Shown here piece after piece: positions 13,367 to 22,909 of a stretch of DNA of 64,000 bases; position 1 is the stretch's first letter, and each line of letters begins with the position of its first letter. The position numbers were made by a program, and so were the translations under genes. This DNA is from Streptococcus sp. CF8_St5-11 (lineage in GTDB: Bacteria; Bacillota; Bacilli; Lactobacillales; Streptococcaceae). Below the pieces are notes generated by a model that saw nothing but the letters and a program-made list of their open reading frames with translations, was not told the origin of the DNA and did no database searches. The stretch lies in contig NZ_JANCOJ010000003.1 in assembly GCF_024295625.1 (NCBI RefSeq), forward strand, positions 209,692-273,691, in the 5' to 3' direction.

Positions 13367-14113
13367 ATGACACGATACAAAGCAACCATTTCATATGACG
13401 GGACCTTGTTTGCAGGGTTTCAACGTCAACCGCATGCCCGCAGTGTGCAAGAAGAAATCGAGAAGACCTTGACGCGCCTCAATCAAGGAAGCTCTATCAC
13501 CGTTCATGGAGCGGGTCGGACGGATGCAGGCGTCCATGCCCTTGGGCAGGTGATTCATTTTGATCTCCCCCAAGCGCGGGATGAGGAGAAGCTCCGCTTT
13601 GCTCTGGATACCCAGACCCCAGAGGATATTGATTTCATCCGGGTGGAGCAAGTAGCAGATGACTTTCACTCACGCTACAAGAAGCACAGCAAAACCTATG
13701 AATTCATCGTGGATTATGGTCGTCCCAAGAACCCCATGATGCGCCACTATGCGACCCACTACCCCTATCCTTTGGATGTGGAAAAGATGCAAGTAGCCAT
13801 CCAAAAGTTGGAGGGAACCCATGATTTCACCGGTTTCACCGCTTCAGGAACCAGTGTGGAAGACAAGGTTCGTACAATTACAGAGACTCGCTTGGTTGAG
13901 GATACGGCAAATCATCGTCTTGTCTTTACCTTTTCGGGCAATGGCTTTCTCTACAAGCAAATCCGCAATATGGTGGGAACTTTGTTGAAGATTGGAAATG
14001 ATCGGATGCCGATCGAGCAGATCGATCTGATTTTGGAAAAGAAGGACCGCAATCTAGCAGGTCCTACAGCAGCGCCAAATGGCTTATATTTAAAGGAGAT
14101 CCGTTATGAGTAA
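13367..14113 (+). CDS. truA: tRNA pseudouridine(38-40) synthase TruA
   Basis: 248 aa, normal length. Starts [22 protein letters not shown]; the catalytic Asp is in [15 protein letters not shown] (about residues 50-64), and [17 protein letters not shown] near 200 is a conserved TruA segment. It modifies U38-U40 in the anticodon stem-loop of many tRNAs. No ribosome site precedes the ATG; the promoter boxes lie directly before it. It overlaps the downstream kinase gene by 8 nt, so the following two to three genes are cotranscribed and coupled. Confidence 0.97.
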   Translation: MTRYKATISYDGTLFAGFQRQPHARSVQEEIEKTLTRLNQGSSITVHGAGRTDAGVHALGQVIHFDLPQARDEEKLRFALDTQTPEDIDFIRVEQVADDFHSRYKKHSKTYEFIVDYGRPKNPMMRHYATHYPYPLDVEKMQVAIQKLEGTHDFTGFTASGTSVEDKVRTITETRLVEDTANHRLVFTFSGNGFLYKQIRNMVGTLLKIGNDRMPIEQIDLILEKKDRNLAGPTAAPNGLYLKEIRYE

Positions 14114-14867
14114 TGAATTGATTCTAGCTATTTCAGGAAATGATATTTTTAGTGGGGGAGGTCTTCATGCAGACCTTGCTACCTATACGACTAACAAACA
14201 GCATGGCTTTGTAGCGGTGACTTGTTTGACCGCTATGACGGAGCACGGTTTTGAAGTGATTCCGGTGGATCCGACGACCTTTGCTCAACAGCTCAACTCT
14301 CTCAAGGATGTTCCTTTTTCTGCTATTAAACTCGGCCTTTTGCCAAATGTTGAAGTGGCAGACTTAGCCTTGGACTATGTCAAAGCCCATGCGGAGATTC
14401 CTGTGGTACTAGATCCTGTCTTGGTCTGCAAGGAAAGTCATGATGTAGAAGTTTCAGCTCTTCGAGACGAATTGATTAAGTTCTTCCCTTATGTGACCAT
14501 CATCACGCCAAACTTACCAGAAGCTGAGATCTTGACCCAAAGCAAGATTCAATCGCTCGACGATATGAAGGCGGCAGCGCGCAAGCTCCACGAATTAGGA
14601 GCAACGACTGTCGTGGTCAAAGGAGGCAATCGTCTCAATAAAGAAAAGGCCATCGATGTCTTTTATGATGGGACAGACTTCACCGTCATTGAAGAGCCAG
14701 TCTTAGAAAAGAACAATACAGGAGCTGGTTGTACCTTTGCGTCTAGCATTTCCAGCCAGTTGGTGCAAGGGAAATCTCCACTTGAAGCTGTTAAAGCCTC
14801 TAAAGACTTTGTTTTCCAAGCGATTCAACATTCAGACCAGTATGGAGTAGTACAGTATGACATCTAA
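14106..14867 (+). CDS. ThiD/PdxK-type kinase (hydroxymethylpyrimidine or pyridoxine kinase)
   Basis: 253 aa, ribokinase superfamily. Begins [27 protein letters not shown] with the GxGxxAD-like substrate segment; the catalytic anion-hole motif NTGAGCTF is at about residue 208. Family members phosphorylate the pyrimidine precursor of thiamine or vitamin B6 vitamers; sequence alone does not decide between them. It lies between truA (8-nt overlap) and an ECF transporter S component (11-nt overlap), which supports a salvage role: the importer brings in the vitamin and this kinase traps it. Ribosome site AAAGGAG. Confidence 0.88.
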   Translation: MSNELILAISGNDIFSGGGLHADLATYTTNKQHGFVAVTCLTAMTEHGFEVIPVDPTTFAQQLNSLKDVPFSAIKLGLLPNVEVADLALDYVKAHAEIPVVLDPVLVCKESHDVEVSALRDELIKFFPYVTIITPNLPEAEILTQSKIQSLDDMKAAARKLHELGATTVVVKGGNRLNKEKAIDVFYDGTDFTVIEEPVLEKNNTGAGCTFASSISSQLVQGKSPLEAVKASKDFVFQAIQHSDQYGVVQYDI

Positions 14868-15327
14868 TCGAACTCAACTCATTGCCCGCCTCTCTATTTT
14901 GACATCCTTGACAGTTGTACTTGGCTACTATACCAAACTTCCAACTCCTACAGGGATCGTCACCCTGCTAGATCTTGGTGCCTATTTCACAGCCTTCTAT
15001 TTTGGGCGCAAGGAAGGTGCTATTGTAGGTGGTGTCGGAGCCTTCTTATTGGATCTGATTTCAGGATATCCTCAGTGGATGTTCTTTAGCCTCCTCTTTC
15101 ACGGGGGACAAGGTTACTTCGCTGGCTTCAAGGGCAAAGCTCGTTACCTAGGCTTGCTTCTTGCGACAGTCGTCATGGTAGGCGGTTACGCACTAGCTTC
15201 TGCTCTCTTTTTAGGCAATGGCTGGGGAGCTGCTATCTCGGATATTCCGAATAACCTCGCTCAGAATTTTGTTGGAATGGCTTTAGGCTATGTGGTCTAT
15301 TATGCATTTCAAAAGAAAGGAAGCTAA
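14857..15327 (+). CDS. ECF transporter substrate-capture (S) component
   Basis: 156 aa, very hydrophobic, with about five membrane segments (near 10-25, 35-52, 55-75, 95-115, 130-150). It begins [29 protein letters not shown] and contains a glycine-rich GAIVGGVGAFLLDLISGYPQWM, typical of group II S components, which share the EcfA1/A2/T energising module encoded elsewhere. Substrate unknown; coupling with the ThiD/PdxK-like kinase makes a thiamine- or B6-related vitamin likely. Overlaps the kinase gene by 11 nt. Confidence 0.85.
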   Translation: MTSNRTQLIARLSILTSLTVVLGYYTKLPTPTGIVTLLDLGAYFTAFYFGRKEGAIVGGVGAFLLDLISGYPQWMFFSLLFHGGQGYFAGFKGKARYLGLLLATVVMVGGYALASALFLGNGWGAAISDIPNNLAQNFVGMALGYVVYYAFQKKGS

Positions 15328-15330
15328 TTC

Positions 15331-15894
15331 ATGGATCTGGAGCAACTGAAGAAGGATACAAAAGAAATCCTGGTAGATGTCTTGGAAAAAAGCCGTCTCC
15401 GCCAAGGACAGATTTTAGTGCTCGGGATGTCTTCAAGTGAAGTTGCAGGAGGGCCAATTGGAAAAGCCTCCAACATCGACATTGCAGAAGCTATTGTCCA
15501 GACCTTACTAGATGAGTTGAATCCAAGAGGCATTTATCTGGCGGTACAAGGATGTGAGCACCTCAATCGCGCCTTGGTGGTCGAGCGGGAATTGGCAGAC
15601 AAGAAGGAGTTAGAAATCGTCAATGTCCTTCCTAGTCTCCATGCAGGAGGTGCTGGACAACTCGCTGCTTTCAAGTACTTTAAAGATCCGGTCGAAGTGG
15701 AATTTATCACAGCCCAAGCGGGTTTAGACATCGGAGATACCTCAGTGGGGATGCACGTCAAACACGTGCAAGTTCCGATTCGCCCTGTCTTACGTGAACT
15801 AGGGGAAGCCCATGTCACAGCCCTCGCTAGTCGGCCAAAATTGATCGGTGGTGCCCGTGCTCTCTACCTAGATGATCCCATCCGAAAATCATAA
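15331..15894 (+). CDS. UPF0340 / TIGR01440 family protein (YwlG-like)
   Basis: 187 aa, normal family length. [26 protein letters not shown] at the start and [38 protein letters not shown] in the middle are family hallmarks. No biochemical role is established; cytosolic. It begins 3 nt after the ECF S gene with ribosome site AAAGGAAG, so it is the last gene of the truA unit, which ends in a terminator at 15899. Confidence 0.9.
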   Translation: MDLEQLKKDTKEILVDVLEKSRLRQGQILVLGMSSSEVAGGPIGKASNIDIAEAIVQTLLDELNPRGIYLAVQGCEHLNRALVVERELADKKELEIVNVLPSLHAGGAGQLAAFKYFKDPVEVEFITAQAGLDIGDTSVGMHVKHVQVPIRPVLRELGEAHVTALASRPKLIGGARALYLDDPIRKS

Positions 15895-15898
15895 ATAG

Positions 15899-15925
15899 AA
15901 CTAGCTTTTAGGGGCTAGTTTTTTT
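15899..15925 (+). terminator. Intrinsic terminator of the truA operon
   Basis: AACTAGC (15899-15905) and GCTAGTT (15914-15920) followed by TTTTT. Confidence 0.85.
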
Positions 15926-15957
15926 GGATGAAAAGAGAGGCAAAAACGTTTTAAAAC

Positions 15958-15985
15958 TTGCAATTTCAAAGTTTTGTGGTAAAAT
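15958..15985 (+). promoter_or_regulatory. Promoter of tig
   Basis: TTGCAA (15958-15963), 16-nt spacer, TAAAAT (15980-15985) preceded by TGG (extended -10). The start codon at 16023 is about 30 nt beyond the expected transcription start. Confidence 0.7.
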
Positions 15986-16022
15986 TATAAGGAATGACTA
16001 TATTATTTTAAGGAGAGACAGA

Positions 16023-17306
16023 ATGTCTGTATCATTTGAAAACAAAGAAACTAACCACGGTGTATTGACTTTCACCATCAGCCAAGAGCAAATCAAACCT
16101 GCTTTGGACCGTGTGTTTGAATCTGTTAAGAAAACCTTGAACGTACCTGGATTCCGTAAAGGTCATATTCCACGTCCAATCTTCAACCAACGTTTTGGTG
16201 AAGAAGCTCTTTACCAAGATGCTTTGAACGATCTTCTTCCAGCAGCATACGAAGCAGCTGTTAAAGAAGCTGGAATCGAAGTTGTAGCACAACCTACTTT
16301 TGATGTTGTATCTATGGAAAAAGGTCAAGACTGGACATTGACAGCAGCTGTTGTCACAAAACCTGAAGTAAAATTGGGTGCTTACAAAGACCTTGAAGTA
16401 TCAGTAGAAGTTTCTAAAGAAGTAACAGATGCTGATGTGGATGCTCGTATCGAACGCGAACGCAACAACTTGGCTGAATTGGTTGTTAAAGAAGGTGCTG
16501 CAGCAGAAGGCGACACAGTTGTAATCGACTTCGTTGGATCTATCGACGGTGTTGAATTCGACGGTGGTAAAGGTGACAACTTCTCACTTGGACTTGGTTC
16601 AGGTCAATTCATCCCAGGTTTCGAAGACCAATTGGTTGGACACTCTGCTGGTGAAACAGTTGACGTGATCGTAACATTCCCAGAAGACTACCAAGCAGCT
16701 GACCTTGCAGGTAAAGAAGCGAAATTCGTGACAACTATCCACGAAGTGAAAGCAAAAGAAGTACCAGCTCTTGACGATGAATTGGCAAAAGACATCGATG
16801 AAGAAGTTGAAACTCTTGCTGAATTGAAAGAAAAATACCGCAAAGAATTGGCAGAAGCAAAAGAAGAAGCATACAACGATGCAGTAGAAGCAGCAGCGAT
16901 CGATCTTGCAGTTGAAAATGCTGAAATCGTTGAACTTCCAGAAGAAATGATCCACGAAGAAGTACACCGTTCAATCAACGAATTCCTTGGAAACATGCAA
17001 CGTCAAGGAATCTCACCTGAAATGTATTTCCAAATTACTGGAACAACTCAAGATGATCTTCACAAACAATATGAAGCAGAAGCTGAAAGCCGCACTAAGA
17101 CAAACCTCGTGGTTGAAGCAGTAGCCAAAGCAGAAGGTTTCGAAGCAACTGAAGAAGAAATTAACGCTGAAATCGAACAATTGGCAGCAGATTACAACAT
17201 GCCAGTTGAACAAGTTCGCAACCTTCTTTCACCAGAAATGTTGAAACATGACATCACAGTGAAGAAAGCCGTGAACGTGATCACAAGCACAGCAAAAGTA
17301 AAATAA
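16023..17306 (+). CDS. tig: Trigger factor (ribosome-bound peptidyl-prolyl isomerase)
   Basis: 427 aa, full length. The ribosome-binding domain carries the signature [12 protein letters not shown] (about residues 43-54), followed by the FKBP-type PPIase domain (about 160-245, [14 protein letters not shown]) and a helical C-terminal chaperone domain. It meets nascent chains at the ribosomal exit. The start is set at 16023 because AAGGAG lies 8-9 nt upstream and [13 protein letters not shown] matches other streptococcal trigger factors; an in-frame extension upstream runs through the promoter and is not coding. Strongly biased codon use indicates high expression. Confidence 0.98.
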   Translation: MSVSFENKETNHGVLTFTISQEQIKPALDRVFESVKKTLNVPGFRKGHIPRPIFNQRFGEEALYQDALNDLLPAAYEAAVKEAGIEVVAQPTFDVVSMEKGQDWTLTAAVVTKPEVKLGAYKDLEVSVEVSKEVTDADVDARIERERNNLAELVVKEGAAAEGDTVVIDFVGSIDGVEFDGGKGDNFSLGLGSGQFIPGFEDQLVGHSAGETVDVIVTFPEDYQAADLAGKEAKFVTTIHEVKAKEVPALDDELAKDIDEEVETLAELKEKYRKELAEAKEEAYNDAVEAAAIDLAVENAEIVELPEEMIHEEVHRSINEFLGNMQRQGISPEMYFQITGTTQDDLHKQYEAEAESRTKTNLVVEAVAKAEGFEATEEEINAEIEQLAADYNMPVEQVRNLLSPEMLKHDITVKKAVNVITSTAKVK

Positions 17307-17315
17307 TTGAGATTA

Positions 17316-17490
17316 AAAAGGCTGGACAACAACTGTTCAGCCTTTGATGTTGGATAGAAATAACTGTATGACGCAGTGGTTGATTGGCATCTTTGTTCGC
17401 CTTTAAGCTCCAAAGATGACCTAATCAACTGTGCGGGGGTGGGAAAACGAACTCTTTTTAACTAGTCGGAGTTCTTTCCCACTCCCTTTT
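17316..17490 (-). repeat. Diverged copy E of the dispersed structured element (minus orientation)
   Basis: It shares with copies A-D the landmark words GACGCAGTGGTTGA, TCAACTGTGCGG, GGTGGGA and TCCCACTC in the same order and orientation as copy B, but most of the sequence between them differs. The hairpins are preserved by different bases: AAAGGCTG/CAGCCTTT (first), GTTGATT/AATCAAC with CATCTTTG/CAAAGATG (second), GTGGGAAA/TTTCCCAC with GAACTC/GAGTTC (third, followed by CTTTTC). It fills the tig-rpoE gap and probably terminates tig. Confidence 0.75.
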
Positions 17491-17521
17491 CTGATTTCAT
17501 GGAGAATCCTGGAATTTTCCT

Positions 17522-17550
17522 TTGACGAAAGGGGAAATTTATCGTACAAT
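17522..17550 (+). promoter_or_regulatory. Promoter of rpoE with long leader
   Basis: TTGACG (17522-17527), 17-nt spacer, TACAAT (17545-17550). The leader to the start codon is about 120 nt and contains an 8-bp hairpin GATAGATT/AATCTATC (17573-17606). Confidence 0.7.
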
Positions 17551-17677
17551 AGAGTGTAACGATAAAATGCGTGATAGATTTAGTGACGAGAAGTTTTCAA
17601 TCTATCATCGAGGATAGGATGAGGTTTAAGACCGGATCCTTCTCCATTTAGGAAATGAAACATAAGGAGATTTACCC

Positions 17678-18262
17678 TTGGAATTAGAAGTATTTGCTGG
17701 ACAAGAAAAAAGTGAACTTTCTATGATTGAAGTGGCGCGTGCGATTTTGGAATTACGCGGACGTGACCATGAAATGTACTTTAGTGATCTTGTAAATGAA
17801 ATTCAAAATTACCTTGAAAAATCAAACAGCGAGATCCGTGAAGCTCTTCCATTGTTCTACACAGAATTGAATGTCGATGGAAGCTTTATCCCACTTGGAG
17901 ATAACAAATGGGGTCTTCGTTCATGGTATGCCATCGATGAAGTTGACGAGGAAATCATCGCTCTTGAAGAAACAGACGAAGATGAAACTCCTAAGAAACG
18001 GAAGAAAAAACGTGTCAATGCCTTCATGGATGGAGACGAAGATGCGATCGATTACAACGATGACGATCCAGAAGACGAAGAAGTTTACGAAGCAGATCCA
18101 GCTCTTTCATATGATGAAGAAAATCCAGATGATGAAAAGAGTGAAGTCGAAGCTTACGATGCTGAAATCAATGAAATCGTACCAGATGATTTGGGTGAAG
18201 AAGTTGAATTGAGCGAAGAAGACGACGAAGAAGAGGATTCTGAAGACGAGGAAGAAGAATAA
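17678..18262 (+). CDS. rpoE: DNA-directed RNA polymerase delta subunit RpoE
   Basis: 194 aa. The N-terminal HARE-HTH domain (residues 1-90, [20 protein letters not shown] ... [16 protein letters not shown]) is followed by a basic patch KKRKKKR and a long, almost purely acidic tail rich in Asp and Glu. Delta enhances recycling of RNA polymerase and promoter selectivity in Firmicutes. The start codon is TTG (17678) after AAGGAG; no suitable ATG exists before the conserved [18 protein letters not shown]. Terminator at 18270. Confidence 0.96.
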   Translation: MELEVFAGQEKSELSMIEVARAILELRGRDHEMYFSDLVNEIQNYLEKSNSEIREALPLFYTELNVDGSFIPLGDNKWGLRSWYAIDEVDEEIIALEETDEDETPKKRKKKRVNAFMDGDEDAIDYNDDDPEDEEVYEADPALSYDEENPDDEKSEVEAYDAEINEIVPDDLGEEVELSEEDDEEEDSEDEEEE

Positions 18263-18269
18263 ATCATAT

Positions 18270-18300
18270 GAAACAGGGAAATTGTTCCTTGTTTCTTTTT
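18270..18300 (+). terminator. Intrinsic terminator after rpoE
   Basis: GAAACAGGGAA and TTCCTTGTTTC pair across ATTG, followed by TTTTT. Confidence 0.8.
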
Positions 18301-18371
18301 GTTTGCATTGAAAAAAGTGGCGAAATGGAGTATGATAAACGTGTAAGGATTCCCAAATAGGAGGTATTCAG

Positions 18372-19067
18372 ATGGACTTTCATTTAGATCAAAGTTTAGT
18401 AGCTCTTGGTATTGATACGGTTGTGGTCGGAATTGCTAGAAATGTGGATCCCCAAGCAGTCCTGCCCCCTTCTTTTCTTGAAAAGAATCAAGCAGTTGAA
18501 CAATGGGCGCTCCAGTGTCAGACAGAAGAAGTAGCGGCATCCCCTGTCATCAAAGGCTACACAGACCTCTTGCAAAAAGTAGGGCGTAGCATCAAGAAAA
18601 ATCCCCCAACAGTCCTAGCTCTTATCCGAAACATCCAGCATCGAGGTGCTCTTCCTCAGATCAATAGCATCATCGATATCTATAATGTCGAATCTCTGAA
18701 GTCTTATCTCGCTATTGGAGGACACGATCTGGATAAGATTGAAGGTCCGATTGAATTTACAGTGAGTCAAAGAGAAGATCTCTTCTTCCCCATCCTTTCT
18801 AGCGAAAAGCATGTAGCACCGACAGATCCCGTCTATAGAGATCAAAAAGGAGTTCTGGCTTGGTTGGATGTACGCGATAGTGACCATTACAAATTTGAGG
18901 AGACTACGCAAAACGCCCTCTTTGTCATTCAAGGAAATACTGAGACATCAGTCGAGATGCGTTTAGAAGCATTGGAGCGAATCTATAAGGACCTTGCACT
19001 TTGCATGCCCCAGCTTCAATTTGAAAAATTTCTCGTCACACAAAATGGAGTGGAAAAAGTCTCGTAA
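18372..19067 (+). CDS. B3/B4 (PheT-like tRNA-binding) domain protein
   Basis: 231 aa. The middle part (about 85-200; NSIIDIYNVESLKSYLAIGGHDLDKI, then a strand-rich section ending FVIQGN) matches the stand-alone B3/4 domain that also occurs in the beta subunit of phenylalanyl-tRNA synthetase. Stand-alone versions are thought to act on tRNA or mischarged aminoacyl-tRNA, but the role of this group is not established. Cytosolic, no signal peptide. Ribosome site TAGGAGG. It is followed, without a clear terminator, by the pyrG promoter. Confidence 0.85.
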   Translation: MDFHLDQSLVALGIDTVVVGIARNVDPQAVLPPSFLEKNQAVEQWALQCQTEEVAASPVIKGYTDLLQKVGRSIKKNPPTVLALIRNIQHRGALPQINSIIDIYNVESLKSYLAIGGHDLDKIEGPIEFTVSQREDLFFPILSSEKHVAPTDPVYRDQKGVLAWLDVRDSDHYKFEETTQNALFVIQGNTETSVEMRLEALERIYKDLALCMPQLQFEKFLVTQNGVEKVS

Positions 19068-19099
19068 ACAGCGAAAATCATTTTCATGAAATTTTCAAT

Positions 19100-19128
19100 T
19101 TGACAAAGTAGACCATTTGCGGTAAGAT
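19100..19128 (+). promoter_or_regulatory. Promoter of pyrG
   Basis: TTGACA (19100-19105), 17-nt spacer, TAAGAT (19123-19128). The transcription start is expected at 19135-19136, the beginning of GGGC. Confidence 0.85.
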
Positions 19129-19135
19129 ATTGTTC

Positions 19136-20854
<1,719 letters not shown>

Positions 20855-20859
20855 AAATC

Positions 20860-20892
20860 AAGGGATCAGGTCGAGAAACCTGATCCCTTTTT
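20860..20892 (+). terminator. Intrinsic terminator of pyrG
   Basis: AAGGGATCAGGT (20860-20871) and ACCTGATCCCTT (20878-20889), 12 bp, followed by TTT. Confidence 0.92.
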
Positions 20893-20933
20893 GTGAAAAA
20901 ATGACAAACCCTGAAAAAAGTTTGAAAAAAATC

Positions 20934-20962
20934 TTGACAAAAAAGTTGTTGATTGATATACT
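20934..20962 (+). promoter_or_regulatory. Promoter of tRNA-Leu
   Basis: TTGACA (20934-20939), 17-nt spacer, TATACT (20957-20962). Confidence 0.85.
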
Positions 20963-20978
20963 AGTAAAGTACTCAATC

Positions 20979-21064
20979 GCGGGGATGGCGGAATTGGCAG
21001 ACGCGCAGGACTAAGGATCCTGTGACCGCTTTAGGTCGTGAGGGTTCAAGTCCCTCTCTCCGCA
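20979..21064 (+). tRNA. tRNA-Leu (anticodon AAG)
   Basis: 86 nt. Acceptor stem GCGGGGA/TCTCCGC with discriminator A; D arm with GGCAGACGC; anticodon stem CAGGA/TCCTG enclosing the loop CTAAGGA, whose positions 34-36 read AAG; long variable arm (TGACCGC ... GGTCGT), as expected for a class II tRNA; T arm GAGGG-TTCAAGT-CCCTC. CCA is not encoded. It should read CUU and, if A34 is deaminated to inosine, other CUN codons. Confidence 0.95.
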
Positions 21065-21072
21065 TCGGATCA

Positions 21073-21097
21073 AGATAGCTTTGGCTATCTTTTTTTG
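21073..21097 (+). terminator. Intrinsic terminator after tRNA-Leu
   Basis: AGATAGC (21073-21079) with GCTATCT (21084-21090) and seven Ts. Confidence 0.9.
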
Positions 21098-21144
21098 TTT
21101 TTAAATTTCTTTGTGGTAGAATAGGTGTGAGATGAGGTGAGAAC

Positions 21145-21594
21145 ATGAAAAAGTATCTTGTTTTGGTCGATGGCCTCTTTGCACTATTGGGAAGTGCCAT
21201 TAATTTTTTCGGTCCTATCCTGATTTTAGCTATGGCGATAGGCGCATACAAGGATACTTTTAGATATTTTATCGCCTTAAACATATGGAATGTTTTCATT
21301 TTTCTAGCAGCGATTGCTTCTAAGTATTTTCTCAGAAAAGAGAAAAGGATTAAAAAGTGGATTCCCAATCTTTTCTTGATAGCGGGCAGTATTCTCTTTC
21401 TTGCGTCAATCCTTGCTATGTGTGAGAATATTCCCTTTCTTGAGGGAGTGCTAAACGGGCTTTTTGGAAAAATGTTCACCGACAGTCAATTATTTGCTGC
21501 TTATTTCTATTCTCAATGGGTTGTAGCAGTACTCCTTGTGATTTGCGGGATCGCCTTTCTCCTTTCGCTAAAAAAAAATAAAGAAGAGAATTGA
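21145..21594 (+). CDS. Small multi-pass membrane protein of unknown function
   Basis: 149 aa with four predicted membrane segments (about 5-32, 40-58, 72-92, 118-140) and a basic loop RKEKRIKKW after the second, suggesting that this loop is cytoplasmic. No recognisable domain. A ribosome site (GAGGTGAG) and a TAGAAT-like -10 box precede it. Its TGA stop (21592-21594) overlaps the first bases of element copy B, so the element supplies the 3' end of the transcript. I do not recognise the family. Confidence 0.7.
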   Translation: MKKYLVLVDGLFALLGSAINFFGPILILAMAIGAYKDTFRYFIALNIWNVFIFLAAIASKYFLRKEKRIKKWIPNLFLIAGSILFLASILAMCENIPFLEGVLNGLFGKMFTDSQLFAAYFYSQWVVAVLLVICGIAFLLSLKKNKEEN

Positions 21595-21770
21595 GGCTGA
21601 GACAAAAGTCCTAGCCTCTCAATTGTTTTTGGATTGTCGAGCAAGACGCAGTAGTTGAGTGGGCTCTACTACGCTGATTTCATCAGCTTTTACAGCCCGA
21701 CTCAACTGTGCGGAGGTGGGACGACGAAATCGAATTCTAACGAATTACCGATTTCTGTCCCACTCTCTTT
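21593..21770 (-). repeat. Dispersed structured element, copy B (minus orientation)
   Basis: Reverse complement of copies A, C and D over about 178 nt. Read on the plus strand, the GAGGCTGAGAC/GTCCTAGCCTC hairpin comes first and the GTGGGAC/GTCCCAC hairpin last, followed by CTCTTTTC. It therefore still ends in a terminator-like hairpin for the upstream plus-strand gene; the element looks bidirectional. Confidence 0.92.
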
Positions 21771-21896
21771 TCCTTATTTGCTAGGATGAAAGCCTTAGGA
21801 GATAGGAGATTCCGCCCTAATTATCATAAGAAAGTGCTTAAAGACACAGGAAAAGCTAGCAATTTCATCTAAAAAGTGATAAAATAAACAATGTAA

Positions 21897-21912
21897 GTGG
21901 GATCAATCCCAC
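21897..21912 (+). promoter_or_regulatory. Palindrome in the fba leader
   Basis: GTGGGATCAATCCCAC: 7-bp arms with a CA centre, 10 nt upstream of the AGGAGG ribosome site and just downstream of a TAAAAT box. Either a protein operator or a short hairpin in the 5' UTR. Confidence 0.5.
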
Positions 21913-21938
21913 AAAAATTTATAGGAGGCCTATGACAA

Positions 21939-22820
21939 ATGGCAATCGTTTCAGCAGAAAAATTTGTCCAAGCAGCTCGTGACAACGGTTATGCAGTTGG
22001 TGGATTTAACACAAACAACCTTGAGTGGACTCAAGCTATCTTGCGTGCAGCAGAAGCTAAGAAAGCTCCAGTACTTATCCAAACTTCTATGGGTGCTGCT
22101 AAATACATGGGTGGTTACAAAGTATGTAAAGCCCTTATTGAAAACCTTGTAGAATCAATGGGTATCACTGTACCAGTTGCTATTCACCTTGACCATGGTC
22201 ACTACGACGATGCTCTTGAATGTATCGAAGCTGGTTACACTTCAATCATGTTTGACGGTTCACACCTTCCAGTTGAAGAAAACCTTAAATTGGCGAAAGA
22301 TGTCGTTGAAAAAGCTCATGCTAAAGGTATCTCAGTAGAAGCTGAAGTTGGTACTATCGGTGGTGAAGAAGACGGTATCATCGGTGACGGTGAATTGGCA
22401 CCAATCGAAGATGCTAAAGCAATGGTTGCTACAGGAATCGACTTCTTGGCTGCAGGTATCGGTAACATCCACGGTCCTTACCCAGCAAACTGGAAAGGTC
22501 TTCACCTTGACCACTTGCAAAAATTGACTGAAGCTGTTCCAGGATTCCCAATCGTATTGCACGGTGGATCAGGTATCCCTGACGATCAAATCCAAGCAGC
22601 GATCAAACTTGGTGTTGCAAAAGTTAACGTTAACACTGAATGCCAAATCGCATTTGCAAATGCTACTCGTCAATTCGTACGTGAATACGATGCAAACGAA
22701 GCAGAATACGACAAGAAGAAACTCTTCGACCCACGTAAATTCTTGAAACCAGGTTTCGAAGCAATTACAGCAGCTGTTGAAGAACGTATCGACGTATTCG
22801 GTTCAGAAGGCAAAGCTTAA
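21939..22820 (+). CDS. fba: Fructose-bisphosphate aldolase, class II
   Basis: 293 aa, typical class IIB length. Begins MAIVSAEKFVQAARDNGYAVGGFNTNN; zinc/substrate motifs are IHLDHGHYDDALECIEAGYTSIMFDGSHLP (about 80-110), EAEVGTIGGEEDG and LHGGSGIPDDQI (about 208). It cleaves fructose 1,6-bisphosphate to the two triose phosphates in glycolysis. Strongly biased codon use marks a highly expressed gene. An out-of-frame ATG at 21931 lies only 3 nt after AGGAGG and is too close to be used. Monocistronic, with a terminator at 22831. Confidence 0.98.
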   Translation: MAIVSAEKFVQAARDNGYAVGGFNTNNLEWTQAILRAAEAKKAPVLIQTSMGAAKYMGGYKVCKALIENLVESMGITVPVAIHLDHGHYDDALECIEAGYTSIMFDGSHLPVEENLKLAKDVVEKAHAKGISVEAEVGTIGGEEDGIIGDGELAPIEDAKAMVATGIDFLAAGIGNIHGPYPANWKGLHLDHLQKLTEAVPGFPIVLHGGSGIPDDQIQAAIKLGVAKVNVNTECQIAFANATRQFVREYDANEAEYDKKKLFDPRKFLKPGFEAITAAVEERIDVFGSEGKA

Positions 22821-22830
22821 TAAAAACAGG

Positions 22831-22862
22831 AAAACAAGGTCCCATGTGGATCTTGTTTTTTT
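22831..22862 (+). terminator. Intrinsic terminator of fba
   Basis: AAAACAAG (22831-22838) and CTTGTTTT (22852-22859) with inner TCC/GGA and a T-run. Confidence 0.88.
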
Positions 22863-22874
22863 GTTTGGGAAAAG

Positions 22875-22903
22875 TTGCTTCCGGGATTTAATTTTTGTAC
22901 AAT
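22875..22903 (+). promoter_or_regulatory. Promoter of the alpha/beta hydrolase gene, predicting a leaderless transcript
   Basis: TTGCTT (22875-22880), 17-nt spacer, TACAAT (22898-22903). The ATG at 22910 is the seventh base after the -10 box, exactly where transcription is expected to start; no ribosome site is visible. Confidence 0.65.
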
Positions 22904-22909
22904 ATGCCT

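Noticed and set aside
15924..16022. N-terminal extension of trigger factor
   Set aside because: The extension covers the tig promoter (15958-15985) and the ribosome site; the start at 16023 matches the family.
17573..17606. Riboswitch in the rpoE leader
   Set aside because: A single 8-bp hairpin without the conserved cores of known riboswitches and without a terminator; kept only as a leader hairpin.
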